Assembly: GCA_964419225.1 (NCBI GenBank)
Contig: CAYQPF010000033.1
Span: forward strand, 1-37,249
Reading direction: 5' to 3'
Source of the DNA: CAYQPF01 sp964419225
GTDB taxonomy: Bacteria > Cloacimonadota > Cloacimonadia > Cloacimonadales > CAYQPF01
Length of the DNA stretch: 37,249 nt
Under the pieces are notes generated by a model. It searched no databases. It was not told the origin of the DNA and saw only the letters and a list, made by a program, of their open reading frames with translations. Positions within the stretch are counted from its first letter, which is position 1, and each line of letters opens with the position of its first letter. Shown here in pieces: positions 16,991-24,740 of the stretch. A program made the translations under genes and the position numbers.

Positions 16991-17278
16991 ATGATCTTCG
17001 GGAAGAAAAAGAACTGTCACAGACAGGGGATCTGCCAAAATACTGCATGTCCTGAATGTATAAACTTGAATTCAGCTCTGGAAGATTGTGAATATATCAT
17101 TAATTGCAATCACCACCGCAAATCTTTTGAACTTGGTCTTTTCCGGGGAAACAGAGTCAGAATCATCAGTAACAGCTATTTCCAGAAGAATATGATCGTG
17201 GGAGTCGGCGACTCCCGGTATATCATTTCCCGCGATGTCGCTAAAACTATCACTGTGCAAGAGGTAAATAATTATTAA
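16991..17278 (+). CDS. FeoA-like protein with N-terminal FeoC-like cysteine motif
   Basis: 95 residues. From about residue 26 on it fits the SH3-like FeoA fold: FELGLFRGNRVRIISNS, then GVGDSRYIISRDVAKTITV, matching the usual 'LELG...G..V.....G.R..l....A..I.V' pattern. The first 25 residues are not part of a normal FeoA and contain C9, C15, C20 and C23, with C33 and C39 further on. The spacing C15-x4-C20-x2-C23-x9-C33 matches the loose iron-sulphur cysteine pattern of FeoC. The gene lies after feoB, not before it as is usual for feoA, with zero spacing and a GAGGTG site in the feoB end. It probably binds FeoB on the cytoplasmic side and may sense iron or oxygen through the cysteines (inference). 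Confidence 0.8.
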   Translation: MIFGKKKNCHRQGICQNTACPECINLNSALEDCEYIINCNHHRKSFELGLFRGNRVRIISNSYFQKNMIVGVGDSRYIISRDVAKTITVQEVNNY

Positions 17279-17320
17279 TTATCAATTATTAATTATTAAT
17301 GAGAGAGAAGAGAAATTATT

Positions 17321-17590
17321 GAAACCCGAAGGTGTAATCTTGTCAAATGAACACCAAGGGAGGAAAGGGTAATCAGTGGGGATGATACAGACTGCATTTG
17401 GAAAAGTAACTCACCCCCGGCCCATCTCTTGCAAAGCGAGGGGAGTGAAAAGGAACCGTGAAAAATATTGAAACCCGCAGGCTAGTAGTAGGGAACGAGT
17501 GGGCAGTGTGCAGAAGGCAGTGGGCAGTTGAAAAAATAACTGACACCTGACACCTGACTACTTGCACCTTAGTATTTGCCTGCGGGTTTT
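17321..17590. repeat. Three GAAACCCGnAGG boxes, one inverted
   Basis: GAAACCCGAAGGT at 17321-17333 and GAAACCCGCAGGC at 17470-17482 are direct copies. GCCTGCGGGTTT at 17578-17589 is the exact reverse complement of AAACCCGCAGGC at 17471-17482. Between the first two lies an imperfect palindrome around 17410-17450 (ACTCACCCCCGGCCC to GAGGGGAGTG). The arrangement suggests REP/BIME-like extragenic palindromes. Confidence 0.5.
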
Positions 17591-17685
17591 ACTATTTCCA
17601 TTATCTTGGAACGCTGGCTTCAGCCGGTAATTCTGTATGCTTTAGCTTACAGCAATCGTCCATTTAACCCCTGCCAACAAATGCT

Positions 17686-17743
17686 TGTCGCCTATTGTCC
17701 ATTCCCCTTGTCCATAAAGTCCCTGGAGTCCATCTTGTCCATT
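17686..17743 (+). repeat. Dispersed 9-nt unit repeat, copy 1
   Basis: The 58-nt segment contains GTCCATAAA, GTCCCTGGA, GTCCATCTT and GTCCATT in 9-nt register after a lead-in TGTCGCCTATTGTCCATTCC. It is identical to 19324-19380 apart from one inserted T and one A/T change, and shares the unit with 21651-21686 and 27787-27841. All copies read GTCCAT on the plus strand. Confidence 0.75.
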
Positions 17744-17774
17744 TCTCAAACAAGTCTCTTGGGCAACTTTCAAC

Positions 17775-18353
17775 TCACTTCTCAACTTTATTATCCTCTA
17801 TTCTGACTTTTATCCTATCCTTTACTTTCAAGTGCTCATTCTCAAATATAACATCGATATTATAATATATGTAAATGAATTTACATTTTTCTAAATCCGG
17901 GGTGGAATAACTTTGATCTAACCCATAGTTATACTGTACAATTTCACGCGGACTTGCCGTACTGCGGTATATAGGAAGCGGATCAGGAAAAGTTGAAAAC
18001 CATTCTTTATATTTGGACCAGGAGTTCTGATTTACAATACTCGAGTACTGGTCATGCATTGGTAATTGTTTTTTATTCTCATCAGTTATGTAAAACTCAA
18101 TTTTTCTTATTTGAGGAATAAACTGATCAATACTATTCTTACTTACAGCAAGCTCAAAACTTGAATATTGTGCATCAGATTCCTTAACAAATATCCCATA
18201 CTGAGAAAAAAAACTGTGTTTCTGATACAAGAGAATAGACTCATGTAATGTTGAATCATTTACTGGCGGAATAGCAACAAAATTAATCCCATGAATTAAG
18301 GTTGTAAACCAGAATAGTCCACAAAGAAGGATAAGACATTTATTATTTGCCAT
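17775..18353 (-). CDS. Orphan exported protein
   Basis: 192 residues from ATG at 18353, chosen over 18380 because GAGGT lies just before it and it overlaps the upstream stop by 11 nt. Residues 1-22 form a signal peptide (KCLILLCGLFWFTTLIHG). The mature part is mixed alpha/beta with several Tyr-rich strands, a WSKYKEWFSTFPDPLPIY segment and a charged end (VKDRIKVRIEDNK). I recognise no family or catalytic motif. It is co-transcribed with the other small exported protein upstream. It could be periplasmic or surface-exposed. Confidence 0.65.
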   Translation of the reverse strand: MANNKCLILLCGLFWFTTLIHGINFVAIPPVNDSTLHESILLYQKHSFFSQYGIFVKESDAQYSSFELAVSKNSIDQFIPQIRKIEFYITDENKKQLPMHDQYSSIVNQNSWSKYKEWFSTFPDPLPIYRSTASPREIVQYNYGLDQSYSTPDLEKCKFIYIYYNIDVIFENEHLKVKDRIKVRIEDNKVEK

Positions 18354-18816
18354 AATCTTTACCTCGACAATTTTTAACATATATTTTTCGATTATAAAGA
18401 ATTATATCACTACTGGAATATCTTTTAGAAATTTTATCAAAAAAGATATGTTGTCCCCCACATAAATGTTCAATTTCAATTTTATTCCTCAAGAGAATAT
18501 CATTTGGGATTTGTTTTAGAGAATCTAAATACATATAAGCTGTTTCATTCCATTGCAAGGGATGGTAATAAACAAAAACATTCTTGAAAGTATTCCAATT
18601 AGTGGGTTGTAATTCAATGAAATATAGAGAATCCTCAGGATCATTAAAAAGAATTATCACATTTTCGGATCCTACTACCGGTATTGTGACAACATGTGTT
18701 AATTTAATATCCAGAGAATCTACTATATAAGGATAACCCATTTCTTGAGACGCATAAAGAAGATTTCCAAAAATTAAGATAAATAACACCATTACGACAC
18801 TTTTATTCATTTTCAT
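18343..18816 (-). CDS. Orphan exported protein
   Basis: 157 residues. The ATG at 18816 follows AAGGATGT. Residues 1-22 form a signal peptide (basic MKMNK, VVMVLFILIFGNLLYA). The mature protein has beta-type segments (IKLTHVVTIPVVGSENVIILF) and three cysteines, two near the C-terminal half (HLCGG, KNCRG), which could pair in a disulphide in the periplasm. No family recognised. The end overlaps the next exported protein by 11 nt, so the two form a small operon in the midst of repeat-rich DNA, consistent with lineage-specific genes. Confidence 0.65.
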   Translation of the reverse strand: MKMNKSVVMVLFILIFGNLLYASQEMGYPYIVDSLDIKLTHVVTIPVVGSENVIILFNDPEDSLYFIELQPTNWNTFKNVFVYYHPLQWNETAYMYLDSLKQIPNDILLRNKIEIEHLCGGQHIFFDKISKRYSSSDIILYNRKIYVKNCRGKDYGK

Positions 18817-19076
18817 ACATCCTTATATCTTACTTTTTCAGGTTGCTCAAAACTTATTATTGGTAACTCGCTAAAATGTATCTCAGCTAGGTCAGTTAAA
18901 ACTTGATTAGTTTCTACTTCTCTGAAATAAAATCTACCATAAATTATTTAAATCACTCTTAGACTTAGGCATACTTCTCTCACCTCTTGAAATCATTATA
19001 GTATTATTTTGAATTGTGTCAAATAATTTCTAGATTAGGTTGCTTATATCAAAAATTGCTCCAATCTCTTCTGATA

Positions 19077-19105
19077 CCCTAACCTGGACAAGCCTGAGCC
19101 AAAAA
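19077..19105 (+). repeat. Box A, also present at 29081-29108
   Basis: CCCTAACCTGGACAA followed by nCCnGAnCCAAAA is shared with 29081-29108 with only three differences over 28 nt. In both places it stands about 145-280 nt upstream of box B. Confidence 0.6.
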
Positions 19106-19139
19106 GGTTTCTTGTTGTCTAAGCTCCCTTTCCTAAATT

Positions 19140-19180
19140 CCCCTACATTGGAGGGGTGGCAGCTTGCTGACGGGGTGGTT
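19140..19180 (+). repeat. REP-like hairpin segment
   Basis: CCCCT, a 7-nt loop and AGGGG form a hairpin, followed by TGGCAGCTTGCTGACGGGG. This motif type (AGGGGTGGC ... GACGGGGTGG) is a common extragenic palindromic repeat in Bacteroidota-like genomes; assignment is by recall. Confidence 0.4.
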
Positions 19181-19224
19181 AAAGCTTTCACACACTTTAT
19201 TCCTATCTTAAACTATTAATATTT

Positions 19225-19267
19225 TGCCAAAAAATGAAAGAATTTAAGTTGTATGGTACTAAACAAA
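19225..19267 (+). repeat. Box B, also present at 29361-29403
   Basis: TGCCAAAAAATGAAAGA is identical in both places, and the following bases up to GGTACTAA are largely shared, over 43 nt in each copy. Confidence 0.6.
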
Positions 19268-19323
19268 TCCGTGAATCCGGAGTTTACAAGTGTAATAGTA
19301 CTTTACTACCTCCGACAAATAAC

Positions 19324-19380
19324 TGTCGCCTATTGTCCATTCCCCTGTCCATATAGTCCCTGGAGTCCATCTTGTCCATT
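19324..19380 (+). repeat. Dispersed 9-nt unit repeat, copy 2
   Basis: Near-identical to copy 1 at 17686-17743, with one base deleted and one substituted. Units are GTCCATATA, GTCCCTGGA, GTCCATCTT, GTCCATT. Confidence 0.75.
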
Positions 19381-19495
19381 ATTAATTCTCCGCGTTCCTC
19401 AATCCATCTTTCTCCCACCGCTTCCAGACACCTAACTATGTGTAAAATAAAATATTACGCTAAAAAAACCTAATAATATTTTAATTCATTCCGAT

Positions 19496-19545
19496 GAATA
19501 AGTGAAATTAAGAATTTATAGCTAAATGAAGAATAAGTGAAATTA
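19496..19545 (+). promoter_or_regulatory. Direct repeat upstream of hybrid kinase
   Basis: The 15-mer GAATAAGTGAAATTA occurs at 19496-19510 and again at 19531-19545, 35 nt apart centre to centre, directly before the ribosome site of the kinase at 19556. It may be a tandem regulator site or a small duplication; no clear -35/-10 pair was found. Confidence 0.4.
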
Positions 19546-19555
19546 TGGAGAGTTA

Positions 19556-21637
19556 ATGTATATTCTCATCGTCGATGATAGTTCTCAAAATTCTTATCAA
19601 ATGAGGACTATATTTGAAGCTAACGGACACAGTGTTAATGAGAGTCCCAATGGTAAGGATGCTCTGGAAAAGATTCTGGAAAACAGGTTTGATCTGATCC
19701 TCAGCGAAATCCTGATGCCTGTCATGGATGGATTCAGCCTCTGCAGGATTGTCCGTAAACTTCCTGAGTTGAAAAAAACACCTCTTATTCTCTATTCTGC
19801 TACAGCTATTGATCCCCGCACCGAACTTCTGGCTCAGGAAATTGGGGCCGACCGTTTTATTCCCATACCCTGTGAATCTACATTTCTTCTTAGTACTATT
19901 CACGAAGTCGTGGCAGGAAAGAAATATCTAACAGAAAACCAACTCGACCCTCTCTTATTATTAGAAGCTGAAGTTTTAAAACTTTATCAGGAACGTATGG
20001 TCAAAAAGCTGGAGCAAAAAGTTGTTCACACAGAAAAAAAGCTTTTAGAAAACTTGGATATCCTCAATACAGTCCGTAGAAATGAAACCCTATTAAGCCA
20101 GGCCTTAAGTTTAAACAAGATCGGTGCCTGGGAATGGAATCCTCAAACCCAGGAATTGTTCTGGACCGAAGAAACTTTTCTAATTCATGATCTGGCTCTT
20201 GATACACCTATCACAGGTAAAACAAGATTCGACCTCAGTATCGCCTGCTATACTGAAGAAAAACAAGCACAAATCTCTGAAGCCATTCAACTTTGTCTGA
20301 TTAATGGAGAACCCTTCTCACTTGACAGCAATTTCACCTCTCTGACAGGTCGCCAATTGTATATCCGGACAAAGGGCAAAGCCCTTTTCGAGAATAATAC
20401 TATCATTAAAATTATTGGATCCCTGCAGGATATTACAGATGAAAAACAAGCAGAGATCCATCACAACAACCTGAAAGAACAATTGATCCAATCTCAAAAA
20501 CTGGATTCCCTGGGCGAATTTGCCAATACAGTCGCTCACAATTTCAATAACAATCTCACAGTCATTCTCGGATATTGTGATTTAGTCTTGAATCAACCTC
20601 AAGAAAGAATCCCTCTCCAAAAAGAAATTCAGGAAATCATGAATGCCGGAAATTGTGCTTTAGATCTAACCCGGCAACTCCAGACTTTCAGCCGTAAACA
20701 GGAGATTAAGCCCATTACTCTCAATTTAAATTTTGTTCTTAATGACCTCGATAAAACCATTTACAGAGCTATTGGTGATAATATCTGCTTAATTTCCGAA
20801 CTGGATGAGAGTCTCTGGAATGTTAAAGCTGATCCAACCCAAATGGAACAGGTAATCATGAATTTAGTAATGAATGCCAAAGAAGCTATGCCTGAGGGTG
20901 GGAATCTTTTCCTGGTGACTTCCAATAAGATCATCGATCAATCCTACTCAGATAATCATCTGGGAATTAAACCCTGCAACTTCGTCATGCTGGAAATCAG
21001 CGATACCGGTATCGGTATGGATAAGGAAACCGTCGCTCGTGTATTCGAACCCTTCTATACTACAAAAAATACCCCCCACAATTCGGGTTTGGGCCTGGCT
21101 ACTGTTTATGGGATCATCAAACAGGCTGAAGGCTTTATCTGGGTCTATAGTGAACCGGGTAAAGGCACCTCCTTTAAAATTCTCCTGCCTGTAGCTGAAG
21201 ATGAGAATATTAGCGATGACATCCCTGATGAGACCTCTAACCATGCTGGCAACGGTGAATTCATCCTTGTCGTGGAAGATAATGTCTATATCCGGGTTAT
21301 GATTGATAAAATTCTTACCGGACTTGGTTATAAAACCCGCTGCTTCGAAAATGCCGAAATGGCACTCCTGAGTATAAATGATAAAGTCCTGATCCCAGAT
21401 CTGATCATCACAGATATCATTATGCCGGGTATGAACGGCCGGGAATTCACTAATTTAGTCCACCAGATGTATCCCGGCATCAAAATCCTATTTATGTCAG
21501 GCTATACAGACAGCATTATCAGTCAGATCGGAGTTTCTGCTTCAGAGATCCCCTTTATTCAAAAACCCTTTACCCAAAAAGATCTGGCTGTCCAAATAAA
21601 AACCCTCCTGCAAAAAAATAAGCAAAGTTTACCATAA
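19556..21637 (+). CDS. Hybrid histidine kinase with degenerate N-terminal receiver
   Basis: 693 residues: receiver (1-120), coiled linker (about 140-180), PAS-like domain (about 185-300, starting SLNKIGAWEWNP), HisKA with His328 (TVAHNFNNNL), HATPase_c (NLVMNAKEAM, DTGIGMD, GLGLATVYG) and a C-terminal receiver (about 570-690). In the N-terminal receiver the phospho-acceptor reads LSEILMP (Glu51, GAA) and the conserved Lys is missing (FIPIP, Ile104), so it cannot be phosphorylated normally. The C-terminal receiver keeps Asp620 (ITDIIMP) and the Lys in QKPFT. No membrane helix, so it should be cytoplasmic. ATG follows GGAGAG. It stands alone, with no output protein next to it. Confidence 0.92.
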   Translation: MYILIVDDSSQNSYQMRTIFEANGHSVNESPNGKDALEKILENRFDLILSEILMPVMDGFSLCRIVRKLPELKKTPLILYSATAIDPRTELLAQEIGADRFIPIPCESTFLLSTIHEVVAGKKYLTENQLDPLLLLEAEVLKLYQERMVKKLEQKVVHTEKKLLENLDILNTVRRNETLLSQALSLNKIGAWEWNPQTQELFWTEETFLIHDLALDTPITGKTRFDLSIACYTEEKQAQISEAIQLCLINGEPFSLDSNFTSLTGRQLYIRTKGKALFENNTIIKIIGSLQDITDEKQAEIHHNNLKEQLIQSQKLDSLGEFANTVAHNFNNNLTVILGYCDLVLNQPQERIPLQKEIQEIMNAGNCALDLTRQLQTFSRKQEIKPITLNLNFVLNDLDKTIYRAIGDNICLISELDESLWNVKADPTQMEQVIMNLVMNAKEAMPEGGNLFLVTSNKIIDQSYSDNHLGIKPCNFVMLEISDTGIGMDKETVARVFEPFYTTKNTPHNSGLGLATVYGIIKQAEGFIWVYSEPGKGTSFKILLPVAEDENISDDIPDETSNHAGNGEFILVVEDNVYIRVMIDKILTGLGYKTRCFENAEMALLSINDKVLIPDLIITDIIMPGMNGREFTNLVHQMYPGIKILFMSGYTDSIISQIGVSASEIPFIQKPFTQKDLAVQIKTLLQKNKQSLP

Positions 21638-21650
21638 ATCTCTAACTTGT

Positions 21651-21686
21651 CCCTATAGTCCATAATGTCCATATAGTCCATTCTTA
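21651..21686 (+). repeat. Dispersed 9-nt unit repeat, copy 3
   Basis: Four exact 9-nt steps: GTCCCTATA, GTCCATAAT, GTCCATATA, GTCCATTCT. It lies in the 80-nt gap between two convergent genes, where no conventional terminator hairpin was found. Confidence 0.7.
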
Positions 21687-21717
21687 ATCTGGCACTATGC
21701 TTTAATTTTGCCAATAC

Positions 21718-23493
21718 TCACTTCAGCAACAATAATTTCCGGGTTTGCGTCTCTTTGCCACATTCTATTCTACAGAAATATACTCCTGAAGTAACCTGAT
21801 AATACTCCTGATCATAACCTGTCCAGGAAATATTGTATTGCCCCTGCGTCTGATCTCTGTCCATCAGCTTTCGAACTAATTGCCCCTTAGCATTATAGAT
21901 CTCGATTTTCACATGAGTATTAACTCCCAATGTATAACGGATACTGGTCTGCGGATTAAACGGATTGGGAAAAATCGTGTAATTATGCAAGATAGGTTTG
22001 CTGTTCAATGCTTCATCAGCATTTGCGACATTATTCACCGTATAGATAATTATCGCTTGTAATGGACTTGCCACACTAGGATTGTTATGATAGATATACA
22101 AAGTATCCTGATGATTTCCTAAAACCGAAGGATGCAGGATGAACTGCAGACTGTCTTTCAGCATTGGACTAAAGTTAACAGGCATTTCATCATTGAGCGA
22201 TACTTGTGGATTAGAGGAAACAAAATTGGTGATTGACCAGGTATTTGTTGCCTGATTCGTAACAGGAATACCGAATTGATAATCATGATTCAGTCCTACA
22301 TTCAACAGAAAAGTAAGTGGGGGACAAAACCAGGAATTAAGTTCTGGTACTGGTAAAGAAGAAGATAAAGCTCCGCCATAAGCTCCCATATCATTACGTA
22401 AAGTTCCCTGCGCCGGGAAAAGAGCCAGCCCCGGTTGATTTGAATTTACAGGATCATTATAACCATCGGCAGGATCTCCGGTATCAATACAGGGAGAATC
22501 CTGATTCAAAATTAACTGACTATTTGTGAAAGATGCAAAAGACACCTGATTTCCGGTACCATTCAATATTTCATCAAGAGTACAATAAGTGACATTAGCC
22601 GCAGGTCCAAGTGTGGCAATACCATTACCATAATTCTGATTATTAGCCTGGATAATATTATTCCTGAGAGTCAAAACAGTTGATAACGCAACAATTCCAC
22701 CACCTTTGCCGGCAGCATAAGAAAATTCCCCCGTCGCTTCATTCCCTGTAATTGTATTATTCTCGATTATCTTAGGAAGATTGCCATTATTGCTGTTTGC
22801 CCAGATTCCTCCCCCACCATAAGTAGCACAATACGGAACTGCCTGATAAACCTTATTGTTGGCAATCACATTATTCTTAACTGTTGCCCCGGCATAATTG
22901 AGTACAATTCCTCCTCCATACATAGCCCGATTGTTTACTATTACATTGTGCAGTATCTTCGGGTTGCCGTCTCCGGCACGGATCCCGCCACCTCCCGCAC
23001 TGACACTGCCGTTGACTGTCGATATCGCTTCATTGTTGATGATCAGATTATTGCTGATGGTCGGTGATGATAAGGCTGACAAAATTCCCCCACCTTCCCG
23101 GTAAACTCCGGCACCATGCTCATCTTCCCAATCTGTTCCGGTTCCACCAGTTATCGTAAATCCGTTCAAAACAGATGTGGAATCCTCACCCGAAATAAAC
23201 AATACCACACTGCCTGTGTCTGCCGATACACTGTTTGATCCGTCTATTATAGTATTGAGGATCGTAGTTGTATTATGATCATTGATATAATGACTGCTGA
23301 CCATTATCGCCTTTCCCAAAAAATTGATATTCTCATAATAGGTGCCTGGTGCTACTAAAACCAAATCCCCATTTTCTGCTGCATTAATTCCATCCTGAAT
23401 ATTGGGGTAATCTGCAGGAATATTAATTGTCAGACTATTTAAACAGAAAATGCTGCTAAAAGCAAATAATAGAACAAAAACTATCTGTTTCAT
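21718..23493 (-). CDS. Secreted right-handed beta-helix protein with T9SS-like tail
   Basis: 591 residues. ATG follows AGGAGG. Residues 1-20 form a signal peptide. The body begins ITINIPADYPNIQDGINAAENGD, the usual start of pectate-lyase-like beta-helix proteins, and continues with Gly/Asn-rich coils (GAGVYREGGGILS, SAGGGGIRAGDGNP, YGGGGIWANSNNG) to about residue 340. A beta-sandwich stretch follows. The last 80 residues are a FlgD-Ig-like / type IX sorting-type tail (FPNPFNPQTSIRY, ending SGVYFCRIECGKETQTRKLLLLK). No lyase active site is evident, so it is more likely a surface adhesin or structural protein. It begins 8 nt after a sigma-factor gene in the same direction, suggesting co-transcription. 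Confidence 0.88.
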   Translation of the reverse strand: MKQIVFVLLFAFSSIFCLNSLTINIPADYPNIQDGINAAENGDLVLVAPGTYYENINFLGKAIMVSSHYINDHNTTTILNTIIDGSNSVSADTGSVVLFISGEDSTSVLNGFTITGGTGTDWEDEHGAGVYREGGGILSALSSPTISNNLIINNEAISTVNGSVSAGGGGIRAGDGNPKILHNVIVNNRAMYGGGIVLNYAGATVKNNVIANNKVYQAVPYCATYGGGGIWANSNNGNLPKIIENNTITGNEATGEFSYAAGKGGGIVALSTVLTLRNNIIQANNQNYGNGIATLGPAANVTYCTLDEILNGTGNQVSFASFTNSQLILNQDSPCIDTGDPADGYNDPVNSNQPGLALFPAQGTLRNDMGAYGGALSSSLPVPELNSWFCPPLTFLLNVGLNHDYQFGIPVTNQATNTWSITNFVSSNPQVSLNDEMPVNFSPMLKDSLQFILHPSVLGNHQDTLYIYHNNPSVASPLQAIIIYTVNNVANADEALNSKPILHNYTIFPNPFNPQTSIRYTLGVNTHVKIEIYNAKGQLVRKLMDRDQTQGQYNISWTGYDQEYYQVTSGVYFCRIECGKETQTRKLLLLK

Positions 23494-23501
23494 GTTTCCT
23501 C

Positions 23502-24383
23502 CTAAAGATCAAAGATCTGGCAAAATTCTTTGTTTTGTAAGAGATCTGCCAACATTTTCGGTGACTTGTTAAAGTCGTAAAAAGGCTGATCTGCCATGAT
23601 TTCATTCTTTCTGATATCCATAAAATTATGGAAATGTCTGATTTTATTTTTAATCAATTCCTGCAATTTGGGCAGATTTTGTGGATTATAACTTAATTGT
23701 GCAGGATTGACAGCCTTTCCGGCTATCATTAAACTCAATTTATTCTCACACATACAGGGATTACTCTTGTTGAACTTTCCACAAGTTTGCTGAATAAATC
23801 CTCTCACTGCTTTTCTTGCCCGGGAAAGTATCTGCCTGAAATTGGCTGGCGTCATATTCAGGATCTCGGCTCCTAACAAAGAATCAACCGAGAATAATTC
23901 ACCCAGAATGAAGATAATTCTCTGCTTTCTTTCCAGACACACCAGCATCCCCATAATACAATGAAATTTAACTTCATCCAACAGGATCTTCATCTCTACA
24001 GGATACTGATCAATCGCAGGAAGTTGGGTATCCGGAGAGGCAATAATAGCTTTACTGTACTTTTTCAGATTCTGATATTGCTTCTCTGCCTTGCTTTGCT
24101 TTACATTCAGGACATGATTTACCACCAGCTTATAAAGCCAGGTACGAAAACTGCTCCTCTGCTCATAGGTACTTAACTTGGTCATGATCTTGATCAGAAT
24201 TTCCTGTGTTATGTCTTCAGCATCTTCCGGATATAAGACCATTCTCAACACAATATTGTAGATCCAGGCCTGATGCTTGAGCAAAATCTGCTCGAGAGCA
24301 CCTTTATTACCTTCTAAAGCATCTACAATCAAAGCCTGATCATTGGATTGAACAGGATAATCCTTGTTAAAAGGGTTCAGCAT
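23502..24383 (-). CDS. ECF-like sigma factor with C-terminal cysteine extension
   Basis: 293 residues, longer than a minimal ECF sigma factor. Sigma-2 spans about 30-95 (YPEDAEDITQEILIKI, SSFRTWLYKLVVNHVLN). Sigma-4 spans about 145-195 (ERKQRIIFILGELFSVDSLLGAEILNMTPANFRQILSRARKAV). The extra 90 residues hold CGKFNKSNPCMC, a cysteine pattern I associate with a subset of longer ECF-like factors, possibly a metal site. It would direct RNA polymerase to a stress or surface regulon. ATG follows GGAGG. No anti-sigma factor is adjacent; instead the next gene encodes the beta-helix secreted protein, which may be under its control or merely co-transcribed. Confidence 0.85.
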   Translation of the reverse strand: MLNPFNKDYPVQSNDQALIVDALEGNKGALEQILLKHQAWIYNIVLRMVLYPEDAEDITQEILIKIMTKLSTYEQRSSFRTWLYKLVVNHVLNVKQSKAEKQYQNLKKYSKAIIASPDTQLPAIDQYPVEMKILLDEVKFHCIMGMLVCLERKQRIIFILGELFSVDSLLGAEILNMTPANFRQILSRARKAVRGFIQQTCGKFNKSNPCMCENKLSLMIAGKAVNPAQLSYNPQNLPKLQELIKNKIRHFHNFMDIRKNEIMADQPFYDFNKSPKMLADLLQNKEFCQIFDL

Positions 24384-24737
24384 AAATCCTCCATTTCATT
24401 GTTAACACTTTCTGCTTATTTAGACAATATTTTTTTCTAAGTGTGACATTTTTTTCTGGCTTGATAAAAAACGGATTGATTTTCTGAATTAAGTAAATTC
24501 TTTTTTTTACAAATAGACAGACATGATAATCACTTCAAATGAAATCAGTCTTATAGTGTATTGTTGGAATTGAAAAAGGGAGCGATTTGACGCCCCCTGA
24601 AAGATATGTTATATATTAACTTTGATGCGAATCATTTTAAAGTTAGCATCATATGAATACAGGAATGATACTTATCAATATCTCACATATGATACCTGAA
24701 TAATATGCTCCATGCTAATGGTGCTGGACGCTAGTCC
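24384..24737. other. 354-nt gap between two minus-strand units
   Basis: No gene. The side near 24384-24530 is AT-rich and must hold the promoter of the sigma-factor gene, but no clear -35/-10 pair was recognised. 24572-24598 is a terminator of the next unit and 24623-24740 is a structured repeat shared with 36428-36535. Confidence 0.6.
24572..24598 (-). terminator. Rho-independent terminator
   Basis: Read on the minus strand: AGGGGGCG, loop TCAAAT, CGCTCCCT, then TTTTT. The stem has 8 pairs with one G-U wobble. It lies 140 nt after the stop of the secreted protein at 24738-26693 and should end that transcript. Confidence 0.8.
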
Positions 24738-24740
24738 CTA
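24623..24740 (-). repeat. 3' element shared between secreted-protein genes, copy A
   Basis: On the minus strand the stop codon itself starts the shared segment TAGGGACTAGCGTCCAGCA, followed by TCAGGTATCATATGTG (near 24698-24684). A matching inverted segment CATATGATGC lies about 30 nt later, so the RNA could fold. GGACTAGCGTCC is itself near-palindromic. The counterpart starts at the stop codon of the giant secreted protein at 36428. Confidence 0.7.

Larger units (their letters stand above)
17279..17774. other. Repeat-rich intergenic region, no gene
   Basis: After feoA an AT-rich track of ATTAATN-like units runs to about 17302. It is followed by REP-like segments (17321-17590), short tandem units such as GACACCT near 17540-17560 and GGGCAGT near 17500-17530, and a copy of the 9-nt repeat family (17686-17743). 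Open frames here are made of repeats and I do not call any gene. Confidence 0.6.
18817..19555. other. 739-nt intergenic region with repeats
   Basis: 18817-19076 is AT-rich and I see nothing firm in it beyond the promoter area of the minus-strand gene. From 19077 four repeat segments follow (19077-19105, 19140-19180, 19225-19267, 19324-19380), then a pair of direct repeats just before the hybrid kinase. No gene is supported. Confidence 0.6.

Noticed and set aside
17321..17590. Possible CRISPR array
   Set aside because: Boxes are short, unevenly spaced and in mixed orientation; no cas genes nearby.
17500..17806. Short open frames in the gap after feoA
   Set aside because: Their sequence is made of dispersed repeats and lacks ribosome sites.
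18817..18840. TTGAGC-17-TATAAG promoter for the orphan pair
   Set aside because: It would start transcription at or within the ATG although a ribosome site AAGGATGT is present, so the two signals conflict.
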